Shown here piece after piece: positions 45,080-57,620 of a stretch of 64,000 nt of DNA. A program made the translations under genes and the position numbers. The notes below the pieces were generated by a model, which was given only the letters and a program-made list of their open reading frames with translations, ran no database searches and was not told where the DNA came from. How positions within the stretch are numbered: position 1 is the stretch's first letter; the number at the start of each line of letters is the position of its first letter. Source of the DNA: Nicotiana tabacum (taxonomy: Eukaryota; Streptophyta; Magnoliopsida; Solanales; Solanaceae); assembly GCF_000715075.1 (NCBI RefSeq), contig NC_134087.1, forward strand, positions 183,179,276 to 183,243,275. The letters run 5' to 3'.

Positions 45080-45308
45080 GTTAAATGCGGCGCTTGGTGG
45101 GAGGCAACCCACCGTTTCCAAAAATTTTGGTCAGTTTTGAAATTTTCTTTTTTAGAATATCTTATTATATTGTGTCTAATCAATCTGTCAATTTCAAAAT
45201 TTTGGAGTTGATTTGAGGAGGTCGGGGTGACCGGGAAGCCAAAAACCAATAGCTGGTGCAAAATTGCAGTGCAGCACACTGTTGCACTATGCGACAACTG
45301 CAAAAACA

Positions 45309-45428
45309 ATGCAATCGCATTTTAGTATGTAGCAGTTACACTATGCAATCGCATAACTACCAAAGCCATCACAAATTTTCAGGACTTTTTGCACTATGCG
45401 ATCGCAATTGTACCCACGCGATCGCATT
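45309..45428 (+). repeat. Palindromic-word cluster, TGCGATCGCA type (element 2, internal left)
   Basis: ATGCAATCGCAT at 45309-45320 and 45343-45354, ATGCGATCGCAA near 45396 and ACGCGATCGCAT near 45417. This is the position equivalent to 5091-5220 of element 1, where the word is TTCGCATTTGCGAA. Confidence 0.8.
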
Positions 45429-45594
45429 CCTCCAGGTAAGTGAAAAATAATTAAACACTGGAAAGGACTCTTTCACTCAATCTTCTGCCCAAAAAAGAAA
45501 ATTCTCACCCCTTGGCCCTAAAAAATCATAAAAAGGTGTTCTCTCTTCAATTCCATCTCAATAATCAAGTTTAATCTCAAAGGTATGTGCTTCG

Positions 45595-48279
45595 TGTCAC
45601 GACCCAAACCGAAGGGCCGCGACGGGCACCCGGTGCCTTACTCAACCGAGTACCAACGTAACATATCTTTCTTAACATGTTATCATGAGTAAATGAGCCA
45701 GAAAACCCGTCATGAGATAACAAGAATAAAACATAAGGGAATACTCATCATATGAAGACCCAACATGATATACAAACTAATATATGTGACATACGGGCCT
45801 ATAAGGCCGACATGACCCTTAGTAAACTCGAAACATAGGCCGACAAGGCCATACAAGTATCCATACACCTGACATCTGTCTACAAGCCTCTAAGAGTACA
45901 TAAAATCATAAAGGTCGGGACATGGCCCCGCCATACCAATCAATACATATCCAAAGCATACTGACCAAATAGGCAACTCCGGAGCAAGTGGAGTGTACCA
46001 ACACCTTCACTGAGCTGATAGCCTACTGGAGGACTGTCAACCTATCAATCGAGACATGCGGGCATGAAATGCAACGTCCCCAGGCAAAAGGGATATCAGT
46101 ACGAATAAAGTACCGAGTATGTTAGGCAGGAAAGCTTAAACAAGAACAGTAATGTAAAGAGAGAGATAGAGGAGATACAACCTGTAACATCTGAGTGCCT
46201 CTGGGGGTTACTGATATGGAATGCATAATACATATGTATACATAAACTTTTTAAAACATTCGCCTCTGTGGGCATCATCATCATCATATCGTACCCGGTC
46301 TCAAAGAGGACTCGGTAAAAACGTACCCGGCCATCATAAGGCCCGGTAGAATCATACCCGTCCACATGGAGCTCGGTAAACCCAACTGATCAGTAGTTGC
46401 ACAATAGGTGCCGTACCCGGCCGACTATAGCGCGGCTCGGTAGAGTAAAATAGATACATATATATAATGCATGCTCAACTCATGGAATCACCTTCTAAAC
46501 TTTTTGGAGTGACTTAAGAGCACTATGGACATCCATACCCTCAATATGAACCTTAGTAGGATTCAAGGATCATACACACGTGCTTAGAATAATTTTATAA
46601 GGAAAGAACAACATGGACAACCTTAGTTGCTAGGACTAGATCCGTTATGAAGTAGCATATTCATTTCACTTTAGATCATGCCAAAAGAAAAAAGAAAGTG
46701 CCTTAACATACCTTAAACCCGTTGAGTCCTTAATCCCTTCCAATCAACTCTTCAAACAAGACAACTCAATCTATCGTAGTATAAGGATTCAAAATCAGTG
46801 TTGAGCAAAGGCTAAGTCTATAACTTAAGCTAGTAGCTCATTTATGTAAATTTTGGCAGCATCTCCCTTGTAACAAGGGCCTCCTCCAATACCATATACA
46901 AACAACAATGACCAGAGCAATCCATCAATACATAATTATCAATATCAAGACACCATATAACAACAACAAGTCATAACTACATTAAGACGAGCGGCAAGCT
47001 CCGATTGGAATCCGTATACCCCTTATCAATCCTTATAGACTTCTTACTTCAAAATAAAAGTATAATTAACATGATAATGAAGTCACTAATCAATGATTCC
47101 AGCCATAAATCATATATTTATAACAACGAAAATAATCCACAACTTCAACTATCCTCAATTAGCAACTTTATTCACTAGTTCATGTCTAGCCCATCCATTT
47201 AACTTAATCAACATCAAGATAACCTTATACACAAGCAATATCACAATATAAATACATTATAAAGTAACTTCAAGTCAAAATCCAAGTTATATTCAGTTTA
47301 CAACAACCCTTAATAGCAATACAACAGCATATAAGTGACTTAAGCTAATCCAAGTATTATCTTGTAGTTTATCATCCTAACAACTTAACCAACATACAAG
47401 CAAGATTAAGCACAATTAGTAGGATGTTATAATCACCTTATACAGCAGCAACAACTTGAAATTTCATCCACATACAGCCCACAACAATCCTCAATGACAA
47501 CACAACCTCAAAGAGGTGTTGTTCTTCACTAGAACTAAGTTTTGATGTTAAAATATGGTGTAATCACTTTGGAATCACTTCAAACCCTTGTGCTATATGT
47601 TTAGGAGGGTTAGGAGAAGTTTGGAGACGAATATTAGTTGAAAAATGAGCAAAAATAGGCATCCAAATCGTTTATAAATTGAAGTAGGTCAACCACCGCC
47701 TAAGTGGGTCCCATTGGGAGCTGCTTGCGCGGTCTCGCGAAAATACGAATATCTCTCTACTCTGATGTCGTATTGACAAACGGTTTAATGATTTAGAAAC
47801 TAGACTCGTATATCTTCAATTTCGTAGGTATAACACCCCATGATTCCAAGTATATTTAGAGAAATTCTCAGATACATTTGACCTAAATTTCAGAAAATTT
47901 ATGAATGTAACTTGTGATGACCTTTGCCAACTCTTGTTCCACAACTTGCTTGACTTTAAAATGTAGAAAATGAATATCATAAGACTAAAATAACTCATAT
48001 AATAACCTCCTTATCATGTTAAGAACCCTAATCTTACCCCAAAGTACATGTTATAACATTCCAAACTTGTCGACTTTTGACGAAACTTATTTTCTTCAAT
48101 TGGTTTAGCTTCTAAGATTTCCAACCCTCTTGGTACTCTTTATTCATGATCTTAAATAATTGTAACCTCCAAGGTAACATGATTAACTTACTTTATTTGC
48201 TTCCAAATATAATCTCATTTCCGAGCTTACATCAATGACTTACGACGTACTCTCTCGTATGAAAACTTGGGGTGTAACA
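45595..48279 (-). repeat. 3' LTR of the 45.6-54.8-kb Tekay-like element
   Basis: TGTCACGACCC ... GGGTGTAACA, 2685 bp. A degenerate 'TACCCGG...CTCGGTAAA' repeat lies at 46290-46445 and again in the other LTR. The open frame at 46096-46365 also recurs there (52644-52913) and has no family resemblance. Confidence 0.85.
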
Positions 48280-51200
48280 TCATTCCCCCCTTTGGAACAT
48301 TCGTCCTCGAATGTTGACTGATGCGCTAATCAGTTTCATAAACTATGGCTCTTATGAATACTTTAATGCTCATCTTTCCATCTAAGCAATTGTTTTGTGA
48401 ATAAATCCAAACGCTTGGGAATTCCCCCCTTTTGGCCTCTTTGTCACACCATGACATGTGGTTGGAATTCTTCCAACATCGTAACATTTGATACCTTATG
48501 TCATGCAGTATGTACGACTGTGTCATTGTATGAGCGCCTAATGACTCGTATTCTCTTTTTCCTCCATCTTTTAGCCAATCTCTAAGCCTCACTTTATGAA
48601 CATATACAGAATTATGACAAACTGTCCCTCTAGGCATCTATAGGTGTACTGATGTCTTTCGCTTGGTACTTTATTGAACTTAAGACTATTTCTATCTCTT
48701 GTTTCATAGCCTTGTATATCTATCCTTATGGATTTACTACATCTAGGTAGGTTATACTGTACCATAAAACTTATTTCGGTTTAGTATTACTGAGGTTTGC
48801 TACCCAACTCCAGGTTACTCTCTCGCTGTTTATCCTATATGTATAAATCTAAGTCCTTTAGTGCTTCCTCATTATTATTCATCTAAGAATAACAAACAAA
48901 TCTCATCTCGAACTTTGGAACTTGTACCCATCTATTGTTTATTCACCTTAATGTTGATCTATAATATATCACTGATAACTTGCAACCTCTTACGTAATAC
49001 ACTGTCACTAGGGCTCACATCTTATCGGGGAACATATGAAGTGATTTTCCTGATCCACCTAGGGATAATACTATACTCCAATAACCGTATTTCATTGCAT
49101 CCCAATGCAATTCATCTTATGGGGGTATTCTAATCCCATGCAATTAATGAAATCCCTTTCTCGTTAAATCATTACTCAATCAAAGGCCTAAGAATCATCC
49201 TCTTATATATCACAATTACACCCTTATTCTACCGCCAGGGCAGCATTCCATCTCTTCTAAATGCACCTAGTCTCAGACTCCTCTGTGTTCATTCAGGCTG
49301 TACCGAGCTTTTTATTACATATGGAAATCATCAGCTCCCTTGTTTTGATGGGTTTAATCCCGAGGACATACATATTCTCGTCACCTTCTCACTCACCTTT
49401 TCATATCCTTACTCCTATCTACCTAAAACCTTGTTGCTCTACAATACTTTACCTTAGGACCTACACCGATCTATTTATACTACTCGCAACCTTTCTTTAA
49501 CTTGCTAGCACCATAAATTTCCTTTCGTGCCTTCTCAGTTGTCCTTAAATGTAAGCAATTACTTTTGCTGGTCGTTCTATCACTTGTTGCATGAATACTT
49601 GGCTTGTCTTTTTGCCCACGAATACTATAATTTCATGTACCTCATATGATCTCAAACATCACCTTTGATGGCTTTATTTTTTACCATTCATTAGCCATGA
49701 TAGGTGCCACTTTCTTATGGAGTGTATACAATATTGTAGTGAAACTGTTGTTACAGGATAATTTACTTTTTAGCTCACTATGCTTAGGTGGAAACCTTCT
49801 TTCTTATTTCCTCAGCTAGTCTTTCATTGTAGTACTTAGGGAGACCTTCTGGCTCTTGTAAAGTTGCGAGCTTGATATATCGTACACCCGAAGGTAATTT
49901 TCGTTATTCTTACTCGCCCATAATAATCCTTAGTTACATAAATTTATGCCTTTGTGCTCGTAGGGTTACTTCTAAGCTCAAATTTTAATTGTCTCCTTAG
50001 TGGCACTCTCTCTTATTTTCATAAACCTTAAAAATGGTACCTTTAACTACCTCAACTCCTATCTAAAATTGTTTTCAAATGATTGTGATCTCGTATCTGC
50101 GAGACTGAATTCACTATGCTGCGATTCATTACATTTATCTTGCATGCTCTATTGATTTATCTGTGACCTCTTGTCTAGCCATAACTGGGCTCTTCCTGAA
50201 TCAACTACTAATTACTCGTTGGTCCATTCTCATATATATATATATATATATATTCTGCATGATCCCTCTTGGGATATATCCTTTGTCTTAACTTATCTCT
50301 TGCCACTAGCTCCTGATGTATCAAGTGTCCATTCACACTTATTTGTCAATAACATCCTGGCCAAAAACTTTTACTGCCTCTCTCCGGTGTCGTGCTTGTA
50401 TAATGTTCTGGAGTCGCAACATATCTGCAGGAACTGAATAAATACAACATCATCCTTTTCTCCTTTTTACCACATTCTTTCTTTACCATTCCATAGTTAA
50501 CTGAACCGCTTAACTCCGACTTATTATCATATCACACCATATTCCCCCCCTTTAGGGGAGTACTAAGATTTAGTACTACGACGATCTACCTATAGTTGTT
50601 TTACCTTTTCATATTCGGCGTCTTTTCACATTATCAATGAACCTTAATCACCTTATGGTAACCTTCTGTACCAGGGATAACTAAATTCCTTACGCACGAA
50701 GGTGACACCTACGGTAACTAGCACACTTAGTCCCTTAAGATTAACTCTGCTCAGAGTGCTTGCTTTAGGTAAGCAACTTCCTAAATAACCTTTAAAGTTT
50801 ATTCGTCTGTTATCTATTCTATTATTGTTGGAGCACGATCTTTGAAATTCTCACGATGTCGACCATTATCAAATCCTCTGGTCCCTAATTCATGTTCGGT
50901 TTTATCTTGTTCACCAGCCCATACTGATTTTTATTACTCTGGGGTCTAACCTTTCCTCCTGGTAATCACGTTGAAGTCACTATCTCATTTCTCAAAATAA
51001 GAATATGACTTTATGGCTTATACTCTTTTATTGCCTTAAGGCTTGTCACCTCTTGTATTTTCCTTCACTTTGACTATAGACTCTGTCATCGTGTCATATT
51101 TTGATTTAATGTTATCACCCCTATATCACATCTTACTCATGATGCTTCATTTATTTTCTTCTTATTCTCCGGATAATATTTCTTTTGTCTATCACTTTAT

Positions 51201-52142
51201 TTTGAAAACTTCAACAAAAAGTTCTTTCCCTATAAGCTCCCCTAGCTTCATCTCACTGGCTCTTGGGAATGCCTAACATTCTTTTTTTTTACTCGGGGCT
51301 AGAGTCATACTAAGGTAAATATTTGTCCCTTCTAGGATCTCACTGCCTATCTTCTGAAATTTTTGAATATTCCAGTATTCGTATCTGATTGTACTACTCT
51401 AGAGTTCACCATCTGGGTGTCTTAGAAAAAGATCTATTACCACATTTGCACCATCTTTCGGAAACGTTAGTTAATGATAACAACCCATCCACAATTTTTG
51501 GGTTACTCTAACTCCAACTGGATCCTGATATCTCATCTTTCTCTTAAATAATATCTGTTAGCTCCCATAGAACATAACTGAGATGGGTGTGGCCAATTGT
51601 ACTTACCTCTGTCATTGATGAAGGTACCAAAATGCTTATATTTCTCTGCCTGATTTGAAAATATTGATAATCTTCATTATCTGGGTGCCTCGTACCCCTT
51701 CACTTTACTTCTTTTACTTGTTAAAACTTGTATCTATCTTTTGAATTCCTCATAGATTTTCACCATATTCGTGAATAGATATCTGTGTCTTAAGGCTCCT
51801 TATTAAGAACACATGATCTGTTGAAGACCTCATATTTACTCATCATAAGCATGATGTGAAATCGAGTTCCTCTGACTCAACTCTTCCACATCCATATGTA
51901 ATCTCTTACCAACTATCTTTGTGGATGTAGGTATCGTTGTATTATGACTAAAGTCGAATTTAGGAGTTTGAATTCTTACAACTGAGCTCTACTGCACGAT
52001 CTAGAGTAAGAAGAAAGAGTGACAGACCTAAATGTCATGTAGCCTCCTGCTTATAAGTGTGGTGCACAACACACCCATAAACAAGACTCTACTAGACACG
52101 GCTTGTAGACTCCCTAGGACAGAACTGCTCTGATACCACTTC
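48280..52142 (-). other. Non-coding interior of the Tekay-like element
   Basis: About 3.86 kb between the polypurine tract and primer site. No gag, reverse transcriptase or integrase motif in any frame. A (TA)n run lies at 50229-50252. Scattered open frames of 60-105 codons look random. Confidence 0.65.
52127..52138 (-). promoter_or_regulatory. Primer binding site, initiator tRNA-Met
   Basis: The minus strand reads TGGTATCAGAGC exactly, 4 bp from the LTR end at 52143. Confidence 0.9.
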
Positions 52143-54813
52143 TATCACGACCCAAACCGAAGGGCCGCGACGGGCACCCGGTTCCTTACTCAACCAAGTA
52201 CCAACGTAACATATCTTTCTTAACATGTTATCATGAGTAAATGAGCCAGAAAACCCGTCATGAGATAACAAGAATAAAACATAAGGGAATACTCAACATA
52301 TGAAGACCCAACATGATATACAAACTAATATATGTGACATACGGGCCTATAAGGCCGACATGACCATTAGTAAACTCGAAACATAGGCCGACAAGGCCAT
52401 ACAAGTATCCATACATCTGACATCTGTCTACAAGCCTCTAAGAGTACATAAAATCATAAAGGTCGGGACAGGGCCCCGCCATACCAATCAATACATGTCC
52501 AAAGCATACTGACCAAATAGGCAACTCCGGAGTAAGTGGAGTGTACCAACACCTTCGCTGAGCTAATAGCCTACTTGAGGACTGTCAACCTATCAATCGA
52601 GACCTGCGGGCATGAAATGCAGCGTCCCCAAGCAAAAGGGAGGTCAGTACGAATAAAGTACCGAGTATGTTAGGTAGGAAAGCTTAAGCAAGAACAGTAA
52701 TGTAAAGAGAGAGATAGAGGAGATACAACCTGTAACATCTGAGTGCCTCTGGGGGTTACTGATATGGAATGCATAATACATATATATACATAAACTTTTT
52801 AAAACATTCGCCTCTGTGGGCATCATCATCATCATATCGTACCCAGCCTCAAAGAGGACTTGGTAAAAACGTACCCGGCCATCATAAGGCTCGGTAGAAT
52901 CATACCCGGCCACATGGAGCTTGGTAAACCCAACTGATCAGTAGTTGCACAATAGGTATCGTACCCGGCCGACTATAGCGCAGCTCGGTAGAGTAAAATA
53001 GATACATATATATAATGCATGTTCAACTCATGGAATCACCTTCTAAACCTTTTGGAGTGACTTAAGAGCACTATGGACATCCATACCCTCAATATGAACC
53101 TTAGTAGGATTCAAGTATCATACACACTTGCTTAGAATAATTTTATAAGGAAAGAACAACATGGACAACCTTAGTTGCTAGGAGTAGATCCGTTATGAAG
53201 TAGCGTATTCATTTCACTTTAGATCATGCCAAAAGAAAGAAGAAAGTGCCTTAACATACCTTAAACCCATTGAGTCCTTAATCCCTTACAATCAACTCTT
53301 CAAACAAGTCAACTCAATCTATCATAGTATAAGGAGATTCAAAATTAGTGTTGAGCAAAGGCTAAGTCTATAGCTTAAGCTAGTAGCTCGTTTACGTAAA
53401 TTTTGGCAGCATCTCCCTTGTAACAAGGGCCTCCTCCAATACCATATACAAACAACAATGACCAGAGCAATCCATCAATACATAATTATCAATATCAAGA
53501 CACCATATAACAACAACAAGTCACAACTACATTATGACGAGCGGCAAGCTCCGATTGGAATCCGTATACCCCTTATCAATCCTTATAGACTTCTTACTTC
53601 AACATAAAAGTATCATTAACATGATAATGAAGTCATTAATCAATGATTCCAGCCTTAAACCATATATTTATAACAACGAAAATAATCCACAACTTCAACT
53701 ATCCTCAATTAGCAACTTTATTCACTAGTTCATGTCTAGCCCATCCATTTAACTTAATCAACATCAATATAACCTTAGACACAAGTAAGATCACAATATA
53801 AATACATTATACAGTAACTTCAATTCAAAATCCAAGTTATATTTAGTTTACAACAACCCTTAATAGCAATACAACACCATAGAAGTGACTTAAGCTAATC
53901 CAAGTATTATCTTGTAGTTTATCATCCTAACAACTTAACCAACATACAAGCAAGATTAAGCACAATTATTAGGCTGTTATACTCACCTTATACAGCGGCA
54001 ACAATTTGGAATTTCATCCAAATACAGCCCACAACAATTCTCAATGACAACACAACCTCAAAGAGGTGTTGTTCTTCACTAGAACGAAGTTTTGATGTTG
54101 AAATATGGTGTAATCACTTTGGAATCACTTCAAACCCTTGTGGTATATGTTTAGGAGGGTTAGGAGAAGTTTGGAGACGAATATTAGTTGAAAATGAGCA
54201 AAAATAGGCATCCAAATCGTTTATAAATTGAAGTAGGTCAACCACCGCCTAAGTGGGTCCCATTGGGAGCTGCTTGCGCGGTCTCGCGAAAATACGAATA
54301 TCTCTCTACTCTGATGTCGTATTGACAAACGGTTTAATGCATTAGAAACTAGACTCGTATATATTCAATTTGGTAGGTAGAACACCCCATGATTCCAAGT
54401 ATATTTAGAGAAATTCTCAGATACATTTGACCTAAATTTCAGAAAATTTATGAATGTAACTTGTGATGACCTTTGCCAACTCTTGTTTCACAACTTTCTT
54501 GCCTTCAAAATGTAGAAAATGAATATCATATGACTAAAATAACTCATATAATAACCTCCTTATCATGTTAAGAACCCTAAGCTTACCCCAAAGTACATGT
54601 TATAACATTCCAAACTTGTCGACTTTTGACGAAACTTATTTTCTTCAATTGGTTTAGCTTCTAAGATTTCCAACCCTCTTGGTACTCGTTATTCATGATC
54701 TTAAATATTTGTAACCTCCAAGGTAACATGATTAACTTACTTTATTTGCTTCCAAATATAATCTCATTTCCGAGCTTACATCAATGACTTATGACGTACT
54801 CTCACGTATAAAA
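52143..54813 (-). repeat. 5' LTR of the Tekay-like element, outer end truncated
   Basis: Collinear with 45595-48260. It starts TATCACGACCC (TG changed to TA) and lacks the terminal AACTTGGGGTGTAACA seen at 48264-48279. Confidence 0.85.
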
Positions 54814-55073
54814 TGTGAATGAACAGCCATTTTTCCTTCTTCTTCTTCTCTACTTCATGGGGATGAAATTTTTTAGTATTTGCTGTGAATATTGTATTTG
54901 AGTGTGTGTCTGCTTGCTGGGTAAAGTTTGTTAAGAGAGTGAGTTCTTAATTGTTGAAAAATTTAGGGTTAGATCTGTGCTTAATTTCTTTAAATTTGAT
55001 ATGAAAACCTGATGCTCATCATGTGTTTGGGAAAATGCCCAAAAGAACTTCAACTGGGCGAGGCAGGAGACCT

Positions 55074-55214
55074 TCGCGATCGTGTTTCCTAATCCGCGAT
55101 CGCATAGGTCTAATTATGCACTGTCAATAAAATGCCTTATGCGATCGCGTTGACTGTTCTGCGATCGCAGAGCTTTAAATTCTGAGAACTAAAATTTTCA
55201 CTTTGCGATCGCAT
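55074..55214 (+). repeat. Palindromic-word cluster, GCGATCGC type (element 2, internal right)
   Basis: CGCGATCGCAT near 55095, ATGCGATCGCG near 55139, TGCGATCGCAG near 55160 and TGCGATCGCAT near 55204. This is equivalent to 5798-6016 of element 1. Confidence 0.8.
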
Positions 55215-55374
55215 AGCTTCAGCTTCAGCAGTCTAAAAATAGTAGCTCTGCAAAAATTTTCCCTGATGCTTTCTGATCTTTTTCTTTGGCCTAAGTGTAT
55301 CATAATACAATTTATTATGTACCCATAAAAGCATTTGACATGTGGTCTCTTTATGTAGGCACTTTGAGCATCAA

Positions 55375-56611
55375 ATGGCCTCGAAAAACGTCGAAATTGC
55401 ACAAGATCATGCTCCCCAAACTGTGGAAGAAGAATATTTTGATCAGACCAGATTCATAGCTGCTAAATGTGAAAGGAATTATGACAAACTCATGTCAAAG
55501 AATGGGGCATCCGTGTGGACAACGTTGAGGCTAAGATGCCGGATTTTTTCCGAAGATTGACTGACAATGGATGGATATGCTTTGCTCCTGAACCAATCAA
55601 AGCGAACTACACAATAGTTTGTGAGTTTTATGCCAACGCCGTGAAGACTAATTTCCAGGGGGATGTATTCACTTTTGTCAGGGGCAAGCGGGTCGACTTT
55701 GGCCCCAAGGTAATAAATGCACACTACGGGCTTCCCAATGCTGACAATGAGATATATAGAGGAAGAGACAAAGGAACACAGTGGTTGGTGGAAAAGCTTC
55801 ATGACGGGGTGCAACCGACTTGAGAAAGAATATATAAAGGGGTTGATTCTTATGATTTCACTATGGAAGCCAAGCTTTGGCTATCCATTACTGTGCCAGG
55901 ATTGTGCCATCTAGAAATGAGACTGAAGTGACGCCTGAGAAGGCATTGATGATTGCTGGCATTATGGATGGCTTGCCAGTGAACGTGGGCCAGCACATCG
56001 TGAGTGAAATTGAGGAAGCATGCAATGGAAGGTCTAGAAGCCTATTCTTTCCCTCATTGATCACTTAGTTATGCTATGATGCTGAGGTGCTTCGAAAAGG
56101 GCCAACTGGCAAGAAGAAGAAGAGAAGGATTGATGTGCTATCTCCTTCATTTGGGCAGTTTGATGAGTCGGCCGAGGGATCTGGTGGTGCCTCCACAGCT
56201 ACAACAGGATCACATGACCCCATGATTCCACTTCCTTATGGACCCCCCACTATGCGCCACATTTCCCATGAGATTTATGGTGTAGATGCTCATATTCGAC
56301 AGCTTGTTGCAGATCTTCCCTCTGGTCCATCTGGTGAGGGCACTTCGACTGGGTCTAGTAAGAAGCCAGCGACCTTGGGTGATGTAGTGCTGGAGCAAAA
56401 TGCAATCAAAATTAGATTAGAAGACATGAGCCAGAGACAAGGAAAAGTTGAAAGGCGACAGATGAAGTTCAAGGAGCATGAGAAGAAGAAAAGCAAGTTT
56501 CTGTCAAGGATGATGCACAAGCTGAGTTCATTCTGTGGCTCACATGATTCTGAGGACGATGATGATGAGGATTTGGAGCTCAAATTTCCCACCACCTCCA
56601 GCTCCGAGTGA
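55375..56611 (+). pseudogene. Decayed ORF2 of element 2: Athila ORF1 / putative plant transposon protein domain
   Basis: The ATG at 55375 opens an acidic N-terminus (MASKNVEIAQDHAPQTVEEE). A one-base gain near 55493 shifts the frame into VDNVEAKMPDFFRRL and the core CEFYANAVKTN ... FVRGKRVDFGPKVINAHYGL. Further breaks are a TGA at 55820 and frameshifts up to about 55885, where it resumes as RNETEVTPEKALMIAGIMDG. After a TAG at 56066 comes a Lys-rich segment (KGPTGKKKKRRIDVLSP), a Gly/Ser linker, a coiled coil (KIRLEDMSQRQGKVERRQMK) and an acidic tail ending at 56609. A splice acceptor-like TATGTAG lies 16 bp before the ATG; with the GTATG near 45582 it could border a 5' intron. The basic-plus-coiled-coil tail suggests nucleic-acid binding or oligomerisation, which is inference. 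Confidence 0.65.
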
Positions 56612-57115
56612 TGCAGCTTTAGGGAACACCTCCTTCATTTTATCTTGTTTTGATTAATTGCATTGAGGGCAGTGCAATATTTTAGGTTGGGGGTGGCTCA
56701 TATTTGATGTATATTTGTAGAGCATTATGTGGAGCATGAACATTTTCTGTGAACTTATGTGGATTGGTTAACATTGTTAGTTTATTGGTAATATTTTGTA
56801 GAATTAGCATTTTCTTATTGGCTCTGTTATTTTTCTTGTTTTTTATTTGTGTTTATTTTGGTTTCTATTTTTTTATAGTAGTATTAATTAAACTCCTTGG
56901 TTTTTCTTTCTACCATGGTTATTTTCCAAGGAATTTATTTGTGTTGAATCGGGTGACTTTTGCCTATGATGGATGGCGTGACAACTTTCTTAAGGGATTA
57001 GTCTTGTTTAGTTTTTCTTTATTTTTAGAAAGTGTATTGTTTACCGTAAAAATGGTAACAACAATTAGATTTGTAAATTGGATTCTAAAAATACGTAATC
57101 TATTTTTATTCTAGT
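56612..57115 (+). other. 3' non-coding DNA of element 2
   Basis: TTGCATTGAGGGCAGTGCAA and GGTTGGGGGTGGC align with 7063-7105 of element 1, and the TTTCTTAAGGGATTAGTCTT stretch aligns with about 7452-7472. It stops at the LTR of element C. Confidence 0.65.
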
Positions 57116-57620
57116 TGTTAGAGAAGTTGATACTAAGAATATGCAGTTTAACGAAGAGATACAAGCTAATATGGGGCAGTGATCAAACCCAGGGGCTTAC
57201 CTCCCGTGCCTCAAACTGGTCGATGAAGAAGCCTCGGGGTCAATATCCGGCTCGATCTCGAGGTATCGGGGGTAGTCGGGAATGGGATAATAGTTAAGAT
57301 ATGATCAGACAAGGCTCTCTATGGCCAAGACCAAGCAATAAATGAAGAACAAGTAAGAAAATGATAAATGCTAAAGTGTCCTTGAGCGAGTAAATTAGAG
57401 AGAAGAAAGAGAGAGAGATATTATTGATCTTGTGGAGAGTAGTTGGAGCAACGTTAGCCCCATTACAAACTATTGAGAGTTCCCTTTATATAGGGGGAAA
57501 TCCGGTTATAGTACAACATACATTAATTATAAAGTATGGAGATAGGACGGCTAGATGTGATGCTTTGACATAGGCTCTGGATAGGCCGGCTTGGTCAGAC
57601 TGAGCCGCATGCCTTGGGAG
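57116..57620 (-). repeat. 3' LTR of element C (left end clear, right end uncertain)
   Basis: The left end TGTTAGAG directly abuts element 2 sequence. The polypurine tract, which would fix the right end, was not identified with confidence; GCAAAGGGGGAAACTCCC on the minus strand near 57615-57632 is a candidate. Confidence 0.5.

Larger units (their letters stand above)
45595..54813 (-). mobile_element. Tekay-like LARD-type element: 2.7-kb LTRs, non-coding 3.9-kb interior
   Basis: LTRs at 45595-48279 and 52143-54813 are nearly identical over the stretches compared, which suggests recent insertion. Minus orientation is set by a perfect initiator-tRNA-Met primer site (52127-52138) and a polypurine tract (48283-48294, AAAGGGGGGAAT on minus). 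The last roughly 19 bp of the right LTR are missing and no target duplication could be confirmed. No gag or pol was found. It splits element 2. Confidence 0.85.
42289..57115 (+). mobile_element. Non-autonomous Athila-like element 2, split by a Tekay-like insertion and truncated at right
   Basis: It is of the same family as element 1: 5' LTR (42289-43646), degenerate primer site, broken zinc-knuckle ORF (43808-45055), post-ORF hairpin and palindromes up to 45594. A Tekay-like element occupies 45595-54813. Element 2 then resumes with palindromes, the second ORF (55375-56611) and 3' non-coding DNA to about 57115. There a Tat-like LTR (element C) cuts it; the 3' LTR is beyond the window or lost. 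No polymerase is encoded. Confidence 0.8.

Noticed and set aside
46096..46365. 89-codon minus-strand open frame conserved at 52644-52913
   Set aside because: Conservation is explained by the two LTR copies; no domain or start context supports a gene.
42493..55214. GCGATCGC resembles the cyanobacterial HIP1 palindrome
   Set aside because: The surrounding sequence is a plant LTR element; the match is a coincidence of an 8-bp palindrome and gives no sign of transfer.
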